DNA of 64,000 bases from Alistipes sp. (lineage in GTDB: Bacteria > Bacteroidota > Bacteroidia > Bacteroidales > Rikenellaceae): the NCBI GenBank assembly GCA_017938765.1, contig JAGBAX010000008.1:1-64000 (forward strand). Direction: 5' to 3'. The position numbers and the translations under genes are program-made. Shown piece after piece: positions 8,822-17,644 of the stretch (position 1 is its first letter; every line of letters begins with the position of its first letter). The notes below the pieces were generated by a model. It was not told the DNA's origin. It made no database searches and was given only the letters and a program-made list of their open reading frames with translations.

Positions 8822-10138
8822 CTATCTCTTGCGACGTCTACGACGGTAGGCAGAGCTATGGCGGTATTTGAGTACCTTACGGCGAATACCGAGAATAAAC
8901 ATCATAAGAAGGGTAAAGCCTATAACGATTAGCACCCAAGGCTTTACGACCTCGCCCTTGACTCTTGCCCACATCTCAAGCATCTGCTCAGTACGAGCGC
9001 CAGAGTCGTGCATCATTGCGCAGCGCTCAATAACCTTGCGGTCTGGATATTGCACCGCGTCAATCTTTACATTCTCTGCACCTTCGCCAAAGAAGTAGCT
9101 TGCATCTACACCATTTTCAAGGCTGTCGTCAATCTTTGCCTCAAGTACCTCTGGAGTTGCCACAGCGCTGACATAGCCGATGGCATCCATATTCTTCAGA
9201 GCTACGTCTGCGCGGCACATAAAGTTGATAAAGTAGCGCGCAGCCTTAATGTTCTTAGCATACTTCGGTATCACCCAACCATCAAACCAGACATTGCTAC
9301 CCTCATCAGGAACGTAGTAGTCAAGCGTTACGCCTACATCTGCAGCCTCCTCAATAGCCCAAACAGCATCACCGCTCCAGGTAAGGTTGATATACGCCTT
9401 CTCTTTGGTCATCATCTCCTTGCCAAAGTCCGCCTCCCAACCTGCTACATTGCGTTTAGCCCTCTTAAGAAACTCCTCTACAAGGGCTATAGACTCGTCC
9501 GATGCGTCATACATAACCTCATCCATTGTAACCTCGCCTCGGTCAATAGCATCACGCTTAAGATAGACTAAAATAGGGCCATATACATCACGGAATGCGT
9601 CTTTAATGAAGATTTTTTGCTTAAACTGCTCATCTTGTAATATAGACCACGAACTTGCTTGCTCAGCTGTTACATACTTTGTGTTGTACAGCAATCCTGT
9701 TGTTCCCCACATATATCCTACAGCGTAGTCATTTGCATTTTTACCTGAGCCGTCAATCATATTGAAGCGGTCAATAATATATGGAGATATATTGCTGTCA
9801 ATATAGTTCGGAGTCTGGCCAAAGTCCTTATCTATAGGAAGCAGCAAGTCGTTGCGTAGCATTCGCTCAATGATATACTCTGATGGACAGACAACATCAA
9901 AATCCTCCTTGCCTCTCTCAATCTTGGCGAGCATAATCTCGTTGATGTCAAAGAGTTGGTAGATAATCTCAACCTCCTCGCCCGTTTGCTCCTTATACCA
10001 CTCCTGGAACTCGGTCAACATATCCTCGTCAATATAGTCTGCCCAGTTGTAGATTTTGAGCGTATGCTCTCTGTCGGCAGCAGTAGCAGAACTGAGGACT
10101 AAAAATAGTGCAGAGATAAAAATAAATAACTTTCTCAT
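8822..10138 (-). CDS. potD: Spermidine/putrescine ABC transporter substrate-binding protein, membrane-anchored
   Basis: A 438-residue periplasmic binding protein of the PotD/PotF class. Residues 1-20 are a signal peptide (cleavage after ATAA). The fold starts with LKIYNWADYIDEDML and includes VCPSEYIIERM and WSGDAVWAI, typical of polyamine binders. Unlike E. coli PotD it carries an extra C-terminal membrane helix (about 400-420, VLIVIGFTLLMMFILGI) followed by a polybasic tail (RRKVLKYRHSS, then RRRRRKR), so it is probably anchored in the inner membrane beside the permeases rather than free or lipidated. It overlaps potC by one base and is the last gene of the operon. Confidence 0.9.
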   Translation of the reverse strand: MRKLFIFISALFLVLSSATAADREHTLKIYNWADYIDEDMLTEFQEWYKEQTGEEVEIIYQLFDINEIMLAKIERGKEDFDVVCPSEYIIERMLRNDLLLPIDKDFGQTPNYIDSNISPYIIDRFNMIDGSGKNANDYAVGYMWGTTGLLYNTKYVTAEQASSWSILQDEQFKQKIFIKDAFRDVYGPILVYLKRDAIDRGEVTMDEVMYDASDESIALVEEFLKRAKRNVAGWEADFGKEMMTKEKAYINLTWSGDAVWAIEEAADVGVTLDYYVPDEGSNVWFDGWVIPKYAKNIKAARYFINFMCRADVALKNMDAIGYVSAVATPEVLEAKIDDSLENGVDASYFFGEGAENVKIDAVQYPDRKVIERCAMMHDSGARTEQMLEMWARVKGEVVKPWVLIVIGFTLLMMFILGIRRKVLKYRHSSAYRRRRRKR

Positions 10139-10938
10139 TAGATATTCTCCTGTTTACGAGCAGCACGACGTGCGCGAACATTGATAATGATAAGAAGTAG
10201 CAGTACAGTTACAAATATAATGGTAGATAGTGGTCGCAACTCTGGAGTAAGTCCACCCTTGCGCGCATCGGCGTAGATAAAGGTTGAGAGTGTCTCAAGT
10301 CCCTGATTACCAATGGTAAATATTGTAACAGCAAAGTCATCAATAGATAGCGTAAAGGCGAGTATAAAGCCAGAAATCATACCGGGACGAATCTCTGGAA
10401 TAATTACCTTGCGCAGTGCTTGAAATGGTGTTGCTCCAAGGTCAAGAGCAGCCTCATAGATATTGGGGTTCATCTGCTGTAGGCGTGGCATAACACTCAG
10501 TACAACATATGGAGTACAGAATGCAATATGTGCAAGCACAACCGTTGTATAGCCCTGTGTTATACTCAGACTGACAAATAGAAGGAAGAGCGAAATACCT
10601 GTAATAATATCTGGATTGAGCATCGGGATATTATTCAGAAAAGTAATTGCTTGGCGCCTCTTTCCGCGCATATTGTGTATACCAATAGCAGCAATACTAC
10701 CAAGAATAGTTGATACTGCGGCAGCAATAAGTGCTATGGTAAATGTGTTCTCAATAGCATCTAACAGATTGTGTCGCACGCCACCCGAAAAGAGTGATGT
10801 GTAGAGATTTGTAGAAAAACCTGTCCAGTTGCCAAGCACCTTTGCCTCAGTAAATGAGAAGATGGCAATGATGATGATTGGCGCGTAGAGCAGAGCTAGC
10901 AGTAGCCATAGGTATGATTGAGCAAAAAACTTCTTCAT
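10138..10938 (-). CDS. potC: Spermidine/putrescine ABC transporter permease PotC
   Basis: A 266-residue inner-membrane permease with six hydrophobic segments. The coupling (EAA) motif is EAALDLGATPFQALRKVIIPEI, where the conserved Gly contacts the ATPase. The pattern DDFAVTIFTIGNQGLETLS is characteristic of PotC/PotI. It pairs with PotB and PotA. Stop and start codons overlap by a single base on both sides, which implies translational coupling. Confidence 0.92.
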   Translation of the reverse strand: MKKFFAQSYLWLLLALLYAPIIIIAIFSFTEAKVLGNWTGFSTNLYTSLFSGGVRHNLLDAIENTFTIALIAAAVSTILGSIAAIGIHNMRGKRRQAITFLNNIPMLNPDIITGISLFLLFVSLSITQGYTTVVLAHIAFCTPYVVLSVMPRLQQMNPNIYEAALDLGATPFQALRKVIIPEIRPGMISGFILAFTLSIDDFAVTIFTIGNQGLETLSTFIYADARKGGLTPELRPLSTIIFVTVLLLLIIINVRARRAARKQENI

Positions 10939-11726
10939 TAGATAATTCCTCCCTCATTTTGACCCTGCTCGTCGCCGTCTGAAAAGAGCGAGGTGACACC
11001 GATAATCACCAGCATAATGAGCGACAGAGCTGCGCCATAGTTCCACATTCCGTTATTGATATTCTCCTGGATGGTTGTTCCAAAGAGTTTTATGTTGTTC
11101 ATTGTTAGAAGCTCAGCAATAGCAAAAGTAGATATTGTAGGCATAAATACCATCATAATACCACTAGTAATACCAGGCATAGAGAGTGGAACAGTAACCT
11201 TCCAGAATACGGTACTTGGTTTTGCTCCCAAATCCTCAGCAGCCTCAATAAGCGAGTGGTCCATCTTCTGAAGGGTGTTGTAGATAGGGTAAATCATAAA
11301 TGGTAGGAAGTTATAGACCATTCCAAAGATAAGTGCGCCCTCACCAAGTGGAATATGTACAAAGTCAAATAGTGCAACAGTTGCCAGTGTACGAACAAGG
11401 ATATTAATCCACATTGGTAGGATAAAGAGCATTACAGTGGTCTGTGAACGATTGAGATTTTTATTGCTCAATATATATGCTGCAGGGTATCCCAACAGTA
11501 TGCAGAGAAATGTTGTAACGAGTGCAATGCCTATTGAGTATATAAATGTGTTTACGGCCTCTGGTTGGAGAACAAACTTTTTGAAATTGTCAAAAGTGAA
11601 CTCTCCATCTCCGTTTGTGAAGGCAAAAACAACTATCAATACCAATGGCAAGGCTACAAAAATAGCCAAGAATATCGCATATGGCCACGCCCATGTTGAG
11701 CGACGAGAAAAGATGCTTGCTTTCAT
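10938..11726 (-). CDS. potB: Spermidine/putrescine ABC transporter permease PotB
   Basis: A 262-residue permease with about six membrane helices and the coupling motif EAAEDLGAKPSTVFWKVTVPL. It starts MKASIFSRRSTWAWPYAIFLAIF and ends with a short acidic-polar tail. It starts three bases after the potA stop. Together with PotC it forms the heterodimeric membrane pore for polyamine import. Confidence 0.92.
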   Translation of the reverse strand: MKASIFSRRSTWAWPYAIFLAIFVALPLVLIVVFAFTNGDGEFTFDNFKKFVLQPEAVNTFIYSIGIALVTTFLCILLGYPAAYILSNKNLNRSQTTVMLFILPMWINILVRTLATVALFDFVHIPLGEGALIFGMVYNFLPFMIYPIYNTLQKMDHSLIEAAEDLGAKPSTVFWKVTVPLSMPGITSGIMMVFMPTISTFAIAELLTMNNIKLFGTTIQENINNGMWNYGAALSLIMLVIIGVTSLFSDGDEQGQNEGGII

Positions 11727-11729
11727 CGG

Positions 11730-13115
11730 CTAAACCCTCTTTGTGATGTGTAAATCTGATGGAGCAATGGATACACCGACGATATCTCCCTTGTCCCAAA
11801 TATCGTTTGTATCTACATAAATCTTGTCACCATCGTCTGTGAGCACGGTGATGTGATAGTGATTACCCTTGTAGAGAATAAAGACAACCTCGCCCATAAC
11901 AATACCGTCCTCCTTGTTGTCAAGAAGCTCTACACGGTCAAAGTTGATTGCTGCATAGATGTTATCTCCCTCCTTAAGACCGCAGTCACAACACTCAAAT
12001 TCAGCACCCATAATCTCTACCTTATTTGGAGAAATCATCTTGCCCTCAAAGGTATTGCAAGTGCGCTCCTTGTGCATTACGTGAATGTCTGAAGGCTTTA
12101 TAAACATACCTACGGTACTCTCTACCTCAAAGGCGTTATAATCTTGAAGCATAAGTTCATAGCCCTTGTCAGTCTCTACAAACATCTCGTAGTGAACTCC
12201 CTTAAAAATACAAGACTTTACTACGCCAGTAAACTTAGCATTCTCAGCATTGGCAATAATGTATATATCCTCTGGTCTTATAACAACATCTACAGGAGCA
12301 TTGTCACCAAAGCCCTCATCAACGCACTCAAAAGTATGTCCAATGAACTCTACCTCGCGGTCATGAATCATAGTTCCATTGAGAATGTTACTCTCGCCAA
12401 TAAAATCTGCCACAAATGAGTTGACAGGCTCGTTGTAAATATCTATAGGAGTGCCAATCTGCTGAATCTTACCGTCGCTCATTACCACCACTGTGTCGGA
12501 GAGTGTAAGCGCCTCCTCTTGGTCGTGAGTGACATAGATAAATGTAATACCCAACTCCTGGTGCATCTGCTTAAGCTCCATTTGCATATCCTTACGCATC
12601 TTTAGGTCAAGGGCTGCAAGTGGCTCATCAAGAAGTAGTACCTTAGGACGATTTACAATCGCGCGAGCAATGGCAACGCGCTGCTGCTGGCCTCCAGAGA
12701 GTGAATTTACATCTCTATCCTCATAGTCGGTCATACTTACCATTTTCAGCGCCTTGCGAACACGAGTCTCTATTTCGGCTGTTGGTACTTTGTTGAGCTT
12801 TAGTCCAAAGGCGATATTGTCGTAGACATTAAGGTGTGGAAACAGAGCATAACGCTGGAATACGGTGTTCAGTGGACGACGGTGTGGGGGAACTTCTGAG
12901 ATGTCGTTACCCTCCATCATAATAACACCAGAGTCTGGTTTAAGAAAACCTGCAATCATACGCAGCAGGGTAGTCTTACCGCATCCGGATGGGCCCAGAA
13001 GTGTGATAAACTCTCCACGACGGATATCAAGGTTAATATCGTCAAGAACCACCTTGTCGCCAAAAGCCTTAGAAAGGTGCTCAATTTTGATGATTGTATC
13101 GTTTTTGGTAACCAT
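11730..13115 (-). CDS. potA: Spermidine/putrescine ABC transporter ATP-binding protein PotA
   Basis: A 461-residue ATPase. Walker A is GPSGCGKT (41-48); the Q-loop is FQRYALFPH, the signature [14 protein letters not shown], Walker [13 protein letters not shown] and the switch [13 protein letters not shown]. The C-terminal regulatory part is longer than the roughly 370-380 residues of the E. coli protein: after one TOBE-like domain there is a second beta-rich segment (about 365-461, with [17 protein letters not shown] resembling the earlier [13 protein letters not shown]), so the TOBE unit looks duplicated. The protein powers polyamine uptake. It starts one base after the upstream porin-like gene. 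Confidence 0.92.
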   Translation of the reverse strand: MVTKNDTIIKIEHLSKAFGDKVVLDDINLDIRRGEFITLLGPSGCGKTTLLRMIAGFLKPDSGVIMMEGNDISEVPPHRRPLNTVFQRYALFPHLNVYDNIAFGLKLNKVPTAEIETRVRKALKMVSMTDYEDRDVNSLSGGQQQRVAIARAIVNRPKVLLLDEPLAALDLKMRKDMQMELKQMHQELGITFIYVTHDQEEALTLSDTVVVMSDGKIQQIGTPIDIYNEPVNSFVADFIGESNILNGTMIHDREVEFIGHTFECVDEGFGDNAPVDVVIRPEDIYIIANAENAKFTGVVKSCIFKGVHYEMFVETDKGYELMLQDYNAFEVESTVGMFIKPSDIHVMHKERTCNTFEGKMISPNKVEIMGAEFECCDCGLKEGDNIYAAINFDRVELLDNKEDGIVMGEVVFILYKGNHYHITVLTDDGDKIYVDTNDIWDKGDIVGVSIAPSDLHITKRV

Positions 13116-13116
13116 T

Positions 13117-14178
13117 TTATTTATGTTTGCGTATTGTGTCTGTTAGATTAAAATGATATGTCGCACCAATGCTTAGTGCAAGACTCTTTGAATATGTATT
13201 TGCTGCAATAACTGCGTGTAGGCGAAGGTCTTTGCTGCTGCGAAGAGGGTAGTAGTTTACGCCACCACCATAGAAGGCAAAACCTCTTGATGATAGCTCT
13301 GTAGGCATAAAGCTAAACTCATCCTCATAGCCGAAAATATCAAGACCTGAGCGGTGCTCATAGCCTCCTTTGATAAATAGCTCTACCTTGTCTTTTAATG
13401 TATAGCCAAACTTAGCAACGGCAGAAAACTCGTGGTTTGAACCATCGTAATTGAGGTGTTTGTACATTAAATCAATCTCAGCTCCAAAGTCCCCGAAGTA
13501 AAACCCATTACCAAGTGATGCCATCTTTACAAAGCATCCGCGATCGTACTCAATAAGGTTTGCTGACCAGATAGGGGCAAAGCAACCATACTCGCCGTAC
13601 CAAATTAGTGAGTAGCTGAAGAGTTTGCTCTTGAATGGCAACTCCCCAAAAGGCGATGTGCCAAACTGAAAGGCTACGGTCGATGCTTCATCCTTTGTTG
13701 TATACTCAACTTTTCCACCCCACTGGTAGATTGCGCAATTGTGCCAGAATGTAGAGCATAGTGTAGGGTGCTGATCAACATCCATAGGATCAAGCTCATA
13801 CCCACCTATGGCAAGCATATCTTTACCAACAGTAAATGTAAATCTGCCAACACTATAACTGAGTGTCAGCCAGTCAATGAAATCTACATCGTCAGAGCGA
13901 AATGCGTTTTGATACAATGACTTAGGGTCTGTACTAAGCCAATGGTTACTCATAGAGTAGGAGAAATTATCGCCTACAGAGCCTTCAAAAAGAGTGTAAA
14001 GGGAAGATGTGCCGAAATCCACACCAGAGTGGCCCCCACCGCCTGTTCGGATGTAAGGGTTTACTTCAAATCGAGGCGAGATTATCAGCGTTGGAACGTT
14101 GCCTGATGCCTCAGCCTCTTGCGAGTAGGTACAAAAGTAGCATAGTACAGCTACTGTCAGAGCAAGTATTTTTTTCAT
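13117..14178 (-). CDS. Outer-membrane beta-barrel (porin-like) protein heading the pot operon
   Basis: A 353-residue protein with a signal peptide ([20 protein letters not shown]). The remainder alternates polar and aromatic residues, as in amphipathic strands, and has a typical final strand ending [12 protein letters not shown]. It resembles the phosphate-selective/OprO type of porin only in general layout. It is separated from potA by one base and shares the operon promoter, with a -7 box TATATTTG (14211-14218, minus strand) 33 bases upstream. The context suggests it may admit polyamines or another cationic solute through the outer membrane; this is inference. Confidence 0.7.
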   Translation of the reverse strand: MKKILALTVAVLCYFCTYSQEAEASGNVPTLIISPRFEVNPYIRTGGGGHSGVDFGTSSLYTLFEGSVGDNFSYSMSNHWLSTDPKSLYQNAFRSDDVDFIDWLTLSYSVGRFTFTVGKDMLAIGGYELDPMDVDQHPTLCSTFWHNCAIYQWGGKVEYTTKDEASTVAFQFGTSPFGELPFKSKLFSYSLIWYGEYGCFAPIWSANLIEYDRGCFVKMASLGNGFYFGDFGAEIDLMYKHLNYDGSNHEFSAVAKFGYTLKDKVELFIKGGYEHRSGLDIFGYEDEFSFMPTELSSRGFAFYGGGVNYYPLRSSKDLRLHAVIAANTYSKSLALSIGATYHFNLTDTIRKHK

Positions 14179-14310
14179 TTCCCATAAAAAATAATAGATG
14201 GTTTCGGGTGCAAATATAACAAAAAATCCGACATATAATAGTTTTCAGGTGCAAATATTGCTAATTTTTTCCTAAAATAGTGCATATAGCGTGCTATGTA
14301 CACATTAATA

Positions 14311-14341
14311 TTGTAACAAAAAACTTTTTTTTATATCTTTG
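14311..14341 (+). promoter_or_regulatory. Promoter of the DUF4199-GT2-DUF4293 operon
   Basis: TTG (14311-14313), 20 bases, then TATCTTTG (14334-14341), 19 bases before the ATG at 14361. Confidence 0.75.
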
Positions 14342-14360
14342 CAGTGTTAAGTTTATTACT

Positions 14361-14954
14361 ATGAAGCAGAATATTTATTTGAACAGATTGATGAGTTGCG
14401 GAGCTATTCTTGGTTTCGTGATGCTCGCATCGCACATCTTTGAGCAGTGTGCAGTTGTCTATGGTGGAACATTGACTTGGTATGCAGCTATGGGTGTAGA
14501 GTATCTTGTGGCAATGGTTGTGTACGTGTGGATGCTCTATCGTTTTACAAAGAGTTATTCACTTGAGGTTATGGAGCAGCAGGCTGATGTAAAGATGTTT
14601 AGCTTTGGCCGAGGTTTTGGCTTTGTATCGTCGGTCTCTATGCTTGCAGGTGTTATTGTCGGTTTAGGCCGCTATATTCTGCACAACATTATTATTGGCC
14701 ACACAGAGTATACACAGACGATGATTGCGTCTCTACAGTCTATTCTCAAGGCTAATCCAGAGACTGCATCTATGATGGGTACTTACAACCAGATGTTTGC
14801 ACAGATGGCTGCCCAGCCAGAGCCTACAATACTTCAGACACTCTTCTCAACTGTATGGGGTTATGCAATTTGGGGTATTCTTGTAGGCCTTGTTGTGGCT
14901 GCTATCGTTAAGGTTGAACCTAAGCTTTTTAGTAACTCTAATAACGAGGAGTAA
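14361..14954 (+). CDS. DUF4199 family membrane protein
   Basis: A 197-residue inner-membrane protein with four hydrophobic segments (about residues 12-32, 38-58, 78-100 and 165-190). A polar helical stretch lies between segments 3 and 4 (MIASLQSILKANPETASMM). The pattern fits DUF4199, a family of unknown function found almost only in Bacteroidetes. It is usually encoded just before a DPM1-like glycosyltransferase, as here. Its stop codon overlaps the start of that gene by one base. The start is set by the promoter at 14334-14341; the reading frame runs further upstream but would not be transcribed. Confidence 0.82.
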   Translation: MKQNIYLNRLMSCGAILGFVMLASHIFEQCAVVYGGTLTWYAAMGVEYLVAMVVYVWMLYRFTKSYSLEVMEQQADVKMFSFGRGFGFVSSVSMLAGVIVGLGRYILHNIIIGHTEYTQTMIASLQSILKANPETASMMGTYNQMFAQMAAQPEPTILQTLFSTVWGYAIWGILVGLVVAAIVKVEPKLFSNSNNEE

Positions 14955-15910
14955 TGGCTTTGGATATATCGGTTGTAGTTCCGTTATATAATGAAGAGGA
15001 GTCTCTGCCAGAACTTGTGCAGTGGATTGACCGTGTCTGTAAGTCTGAGGGCTTGTCGTATGAGATTATTATGGTTGATGACGGCTCTACAGATGGCTCT
15101 TGGCAGGTTGTTGAGTCTCTTAAGATGCAGTATGGAGCATCTATAAAGGCAATTCACTTTATGCGTAACTATGGCAAGAGTGCTGCTCTCTACTGTGGCT
15201 TTGAGGCTGCAGAGGGAGAGGTAGTCTACACTATGGATGCTGACCTTCAGGACTCGCCGGATGAGATTCCTGCTATGCGCAAGATGATTCTGGAGGAGGG
15301 TTACGACCTTGTCTCAGGTTGGAAGCGTAAGAGATACGACCCTATAGGTAAGCGACTGCCAAGTAAGTTCTTTAACTGGACTGCTCGCAAAGTTTCTGGC
15401 ATCAAGCTGCACGACTTTAACTGCGGGCTGAAGTGCTATCGCAAGAGCGTTGTAAAGTCTATAGAGGTCTATGGCGAGATGCACCGATATATTCCAATCC
15501 TTGCAAAACACGCTGGGTTTAAGCATATCGGCGAGAAGGAGGTGCACCACCAGGCGCGTAAATATGGAGTCTCTAAGTTTGGCATGGAGCGAATGGTGAA
15601 GGGATACCTTGACCTTATCTCTGTCACTTTTATGTCAAGATTTGGCCGCTCTCCGATGTACTTCTTTGGTGGACTGGGTACGCTGATGTTCCTTGTCGGA
15701 GGCTTTACAACCTGCTGGGTTATCGGTAGCAAGATTTATAAGCAGATTATGGACTTGCCTCTGCGCCCTGTAACAGAACAACCACTATTCTACCTCGCTA
15801 TACTTGCTATAATTCTGGGCGTGCAACTCTTCCTTGCTGGATTTTTGGGCGAGTTGATAAATAGAAATTCAAGCGATAGAAACAAATATTTAATAGACAA
15901 AAAATTATGA
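14954..15910 (+). CDS. Glycosyltransferase family 2 (DPM1/GtrB-like polyprenyl-phosphate glycosyltransferase)
   Basis: A 318-residue protein. The GT-A catalytic domain (about 1-230) has VVPLYNEEESLPEL, MVDDGSTDGSW and the metal-binding MDADLQDSPDEIP. Two C-terminal membrane helices (about 232-255 and 275-300) anchor it. This layout matches enzymes that move a sugar from a nucleotide donor to undecaprenyl phosphate (GtrB/ArnC/DPM1 class), which then feeds glycosylation of lipid or protein in the periplasm. It overlaps its neighbours by one base upstream and four bases downstream, so the three genes form one translation-coupled unit. Confidence 0.9.
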   Translation: MALDISVVVPLYNEEESLPELVQWIDRVCKSEGLSYEIIMVDDGSTDGSWQVVESLKMQYGASIKAIHFMRNYGKSAALYCGFEAAEGEVVYTMDADLQDSPDEIPAMRKMILEEGYDLVSGWKRKRYDPIGKRLPSKFFNWTARKVSGIKLHDFNCGLKCYRKSVVKSIEVYGEMHRYIPILAKHAGFKHIGEKEVHHQARKYGVSKFGMERMVKGYLDLISVTFMSRFGRSPMYFFGGLGTLMFLVGGFTTCWVIGSKIYKQIMDLPLRPVTEQPLFYLAILAIILGVQLFLAGFLGELINRNSSDRNKYLIDKKL

Positions 15911-16380
15911 TACAGAGAATACAGACACTATACCTTATGGTTGTTACACTGCTTATGGTTGTAACGCTTGTCTGCCCACTTGTTTATATTGGTGTGGATG
16001 GTCATCAGGTAACCCTTTCGGCTTTCACAATTTCAGATGCTGAGGGTGTGCTCTCATACGCTTCTGCTTGGCTCGGTGCAGTGCTTGCTGTGGCAACATT
16101 GCTACCTTTTGTGACAATCTTCCTCTATAAGAATCGTCCGTTGCAAATTCGCCTTTGTGGCGTTGAGTGTGTGCTGCTGCTTGGCTCAGTAGTGCTTGTT
16201 GGCGCATTTACTTACTCTGTTTGCAATAATATCTTTGCAGACTTTGATATTACTTGGTCAAACCTTGCTTTCCGTTTCCCAATCATTATGCCGCTTATTT
16301 CGCTTGTGCTTACACCACTTGCTATGCGCGCAATCTTACGAGATGAGCTTCTTGTTCGCTCACTTGATAGAATCCGATAG
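15907..16380 (+). CDS. DUF4293 family membrane protein
   Basis: A 157-residue protein starting MIQRIQTLYLMVVTLLM, the typical opening of DUF4293. It has four hydrophobic segments (about 7-25, 50-75, 82-105 and 120-140) and a short basic C-terminus. The function is unknown; the family is restricted to Bacteroidetes and relatives. The start ATG overlaps the GT2 stop (ATGA). A terminator follows about 20 bases after its stop. Confidence 0.85.
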   Translation: MIQRIQTLYLMVVTLLMVVTLVCPLVYIGVDGHQVTLSAFTISDAEGVLSYASAWLGAVLAVATLLPFVTIFLYKNRPLQIRLCGVECVLLLGSVVLVGAFTYSVCNNIFADFDITWSNLAFRFPIIMPLISLVLTPLAMRAILRDELLVRSLDRIR

Positions 16381-16398
16381 GGTAGATGTAAAAAAGAG

Positions 16399-16426
16399 AA
16401 AATGCAGACTGCGTGGTCTGCATTTT
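16399..16426 (+). terminator. Terminator of the DUF4199-GT2-DUF4293 operon
   Basis: An 11-bp stem (16399-16409 with 16416-16426, AAAATGCAGAC), a 6-base loop and a T-run on the plus strand. It may also catch read-through of ffs from the other side. Confidence 0.85.
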
Positions 16427-16443
16427 TTATACCCAATAAAAAA

Positions 16444-16540
16444 GGGTAAGCTACTTATATCGCACCGCTACAACCGCATACCCTTGCTCAATTCCTTGCC
16501 TGGGGGAGTTCTGCAGGAGCTGGTCGTATAAGACTTACCC
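16444..16540 (-). ncRNA. ffs: 4.5S signal recognition particle RNA
   Basis: Read on the minus strand, the 97-base segment closes on itself (GGGTAAG at the 5' end with CTTACCC at the 3' end). It contains the apical SRP helix 8: CCCCAGG, then CAA-GGAA-TTG with a GGAA tetraloop, then AGCAAGGG. The AGG/AGCA symmetric loop plus GGRA tetraloop is the Ffh-binding signature of bacterial small SRP RNA. A T-run (six T) follows the 3' end directly, and a consensus promoter sits immediately upstream (16546-16577). The protein partner, Ffh, is encoded at 39467-40798. Confidence 0.87.
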
Positions 16541-16545
16541 GACTG

Positions 16546-16577
16546 CAAAAGTAGAACTTTTTTTGTATCTTTGCAAA
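16546..16577 (-). promoter_or_regulatory. Promoter of ffs, overlapping the divergent mltG promoter
   Basis: On the minus strand, TTTG (16574-16577), 20 bases, TACTTTTG (16546-16553); transcription should begin near 16540, exactly at the SRP RNA 5' end. Confidence 0.8.
16566..16573 (+). promoter_or_regulatory. -7 box of the mltG promoter
   Basis: TATCTTTG lies 15 bases before the mltG ATG. No good -33 box is seen. It abuts the -33 box of the minus-strand ffs promoter (16574-16577), so the two promoters overlap back to back. Confidence 0.65.
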
Positions 16578-16587
16578 AAAATAGAGG

Positions 16588-17616
16588 ATGAAAAGAAAAA
16601 TTTTTAATAAAATATTTGGCTGGGGAGTGGCTCTGGGTGCGTTAGCGGCTGGTACACTGATAGTTGCGTACAACTCTTTCTATGGAAGTGCAATAGAGAA
16701 GGATTACTCAATATTTGTGGATAATGATGTTCAGTACGGCGATTTTACTGCTGAAGTGAAAAAAAATATCTCCTCATCACTCAAAAATACGGCTTTTGAC
16801 CTCTATGCTTCGCGCCTAAATCTTGATACTCGCCTCAAAGCAGGTCACTACACAATTAAGCAAGGGCAGAGCGTTATCTCTGTTGTCCGTATGTTCGTCT
16901 TGGGCGAGCAAGCGCCTGTAAACCTTGTTATTGGCGAGGCGCGTACACTGCCACAGCTTGCTGGTCGTCTCTCAAAGCAGATTATGGCGGACTCTACACT
17001 CCTTCTCTCGGCTCTGCGCAATAGTGAACTAAAGGCAAGATATGGTTACCAGAGGGACTCAATAATTGCGATGTTTGTGCCAAATACCTATCAGGTATAC
17101 TGGACAATCACGCCAGAGCAACTACTTGAGCGTATGAATCGTGAGTATAACGCCTTTTGGAATAAGGATAGAGAGGCAAAACTTGCAGCAACAAAACTTA
17201 CTAAATATCAGGCGATGACCCTTGCCTCAATAGTCTATGAGGAGACAAAAAATCGCGGAGAGATGCCAAAGATTGCGGGCGTATATATCAACCGTCTGCG
17301 TAAGAAGATGCCACTGCAGGCGTGTCCAACAGTAAAGTACGCTATGGGCGACTTTACGCTTACCCGTATTCTCCACAAGCATCTGCGCTATGACTCGCCA
17401 TTTAATACCTATCGCAATGCGGGTCTACCTCCTGCGCCGATATGTATTCCGAGCATTGCGGCTATAGATGCAGTGCTGAATTACGACAAGAATAACTATC
17501 TCTACTTCTGTGCAAAGCCAGAGTTTGATGGAACGCATAACTTTGCCCGCACACTGCGCGAACATAATGCAAATTCTCGAAAATACAATGAGGCGCTCAA
17601 GCGTCTTAAGAAGTAA
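16588..17616 (+). CDS. mltG: Endolytic murein transglycosylase MltG
   Basis: A 342-residue inner-membrane-anchored lytic transglycosylase (YceG family) that cleaves nascent peptidoglycan strands and sets glycan length. A membrane anchor lies at about 7-28 (IFGWGVALGALAAGTLIVAY), a LysM-like subdomain at about 60-110 with GHYTIKQGQSV, and the catalytic domain has ASIVYEETK, where Glu219 corresponds to the essential catalytic Glu, then GVYINRLRKKMPLQACPTVKYA and YDSPFNTYRNAGLPPAPI. Length and motifs are complete. Alone in its transcript, with its own promoter and a terminator four bases after the stop region. Confidence 0.95.
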   Translation: MKRKIFNKIFGWGVALGALAAGTLIVAYNSFYGSAIEKDYSIFVDNDVQYGDFTAEVKKNISSSLKNTAFDLYASRLNLDTRLKAGHYTIKQGQSVISVVRMFVLGEQAPVNLVIGEARTLPQLAGRLSKQIMADSTLLLSALRNSELKARYGYQRDSIIAMFVPNTYQVYWTITPEQLLERMNREYNAFWNKDREAKLAATKLTKYQAMTLASIVYEETKNRGEMPKIAGVYINRLRKKMPLQACPTVKYAMGDFTLTRILHKHLRYDSPFNTYRNAGLPPAPICIPSIAAIDAVLNYDKNNYLYFCAKPEFDGTHNFARTLREHNANSRKYNEALKRLKK

Positions 17617-17643
17617 AAAATGCCGACTTGGGTCGGCATTTTT
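17616..17643. terminator. Bidirectional terminator between mltG and the WG-like protein
   Basis: A perfect 12-bp stem (17616-17627 with 17632-17643, AAAAATGCCGAC) and the loop TTGG, with A/T runs on both sides of a convergent gene pair. Confidence 0.9.
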
Positions 17644-17644
17644 G

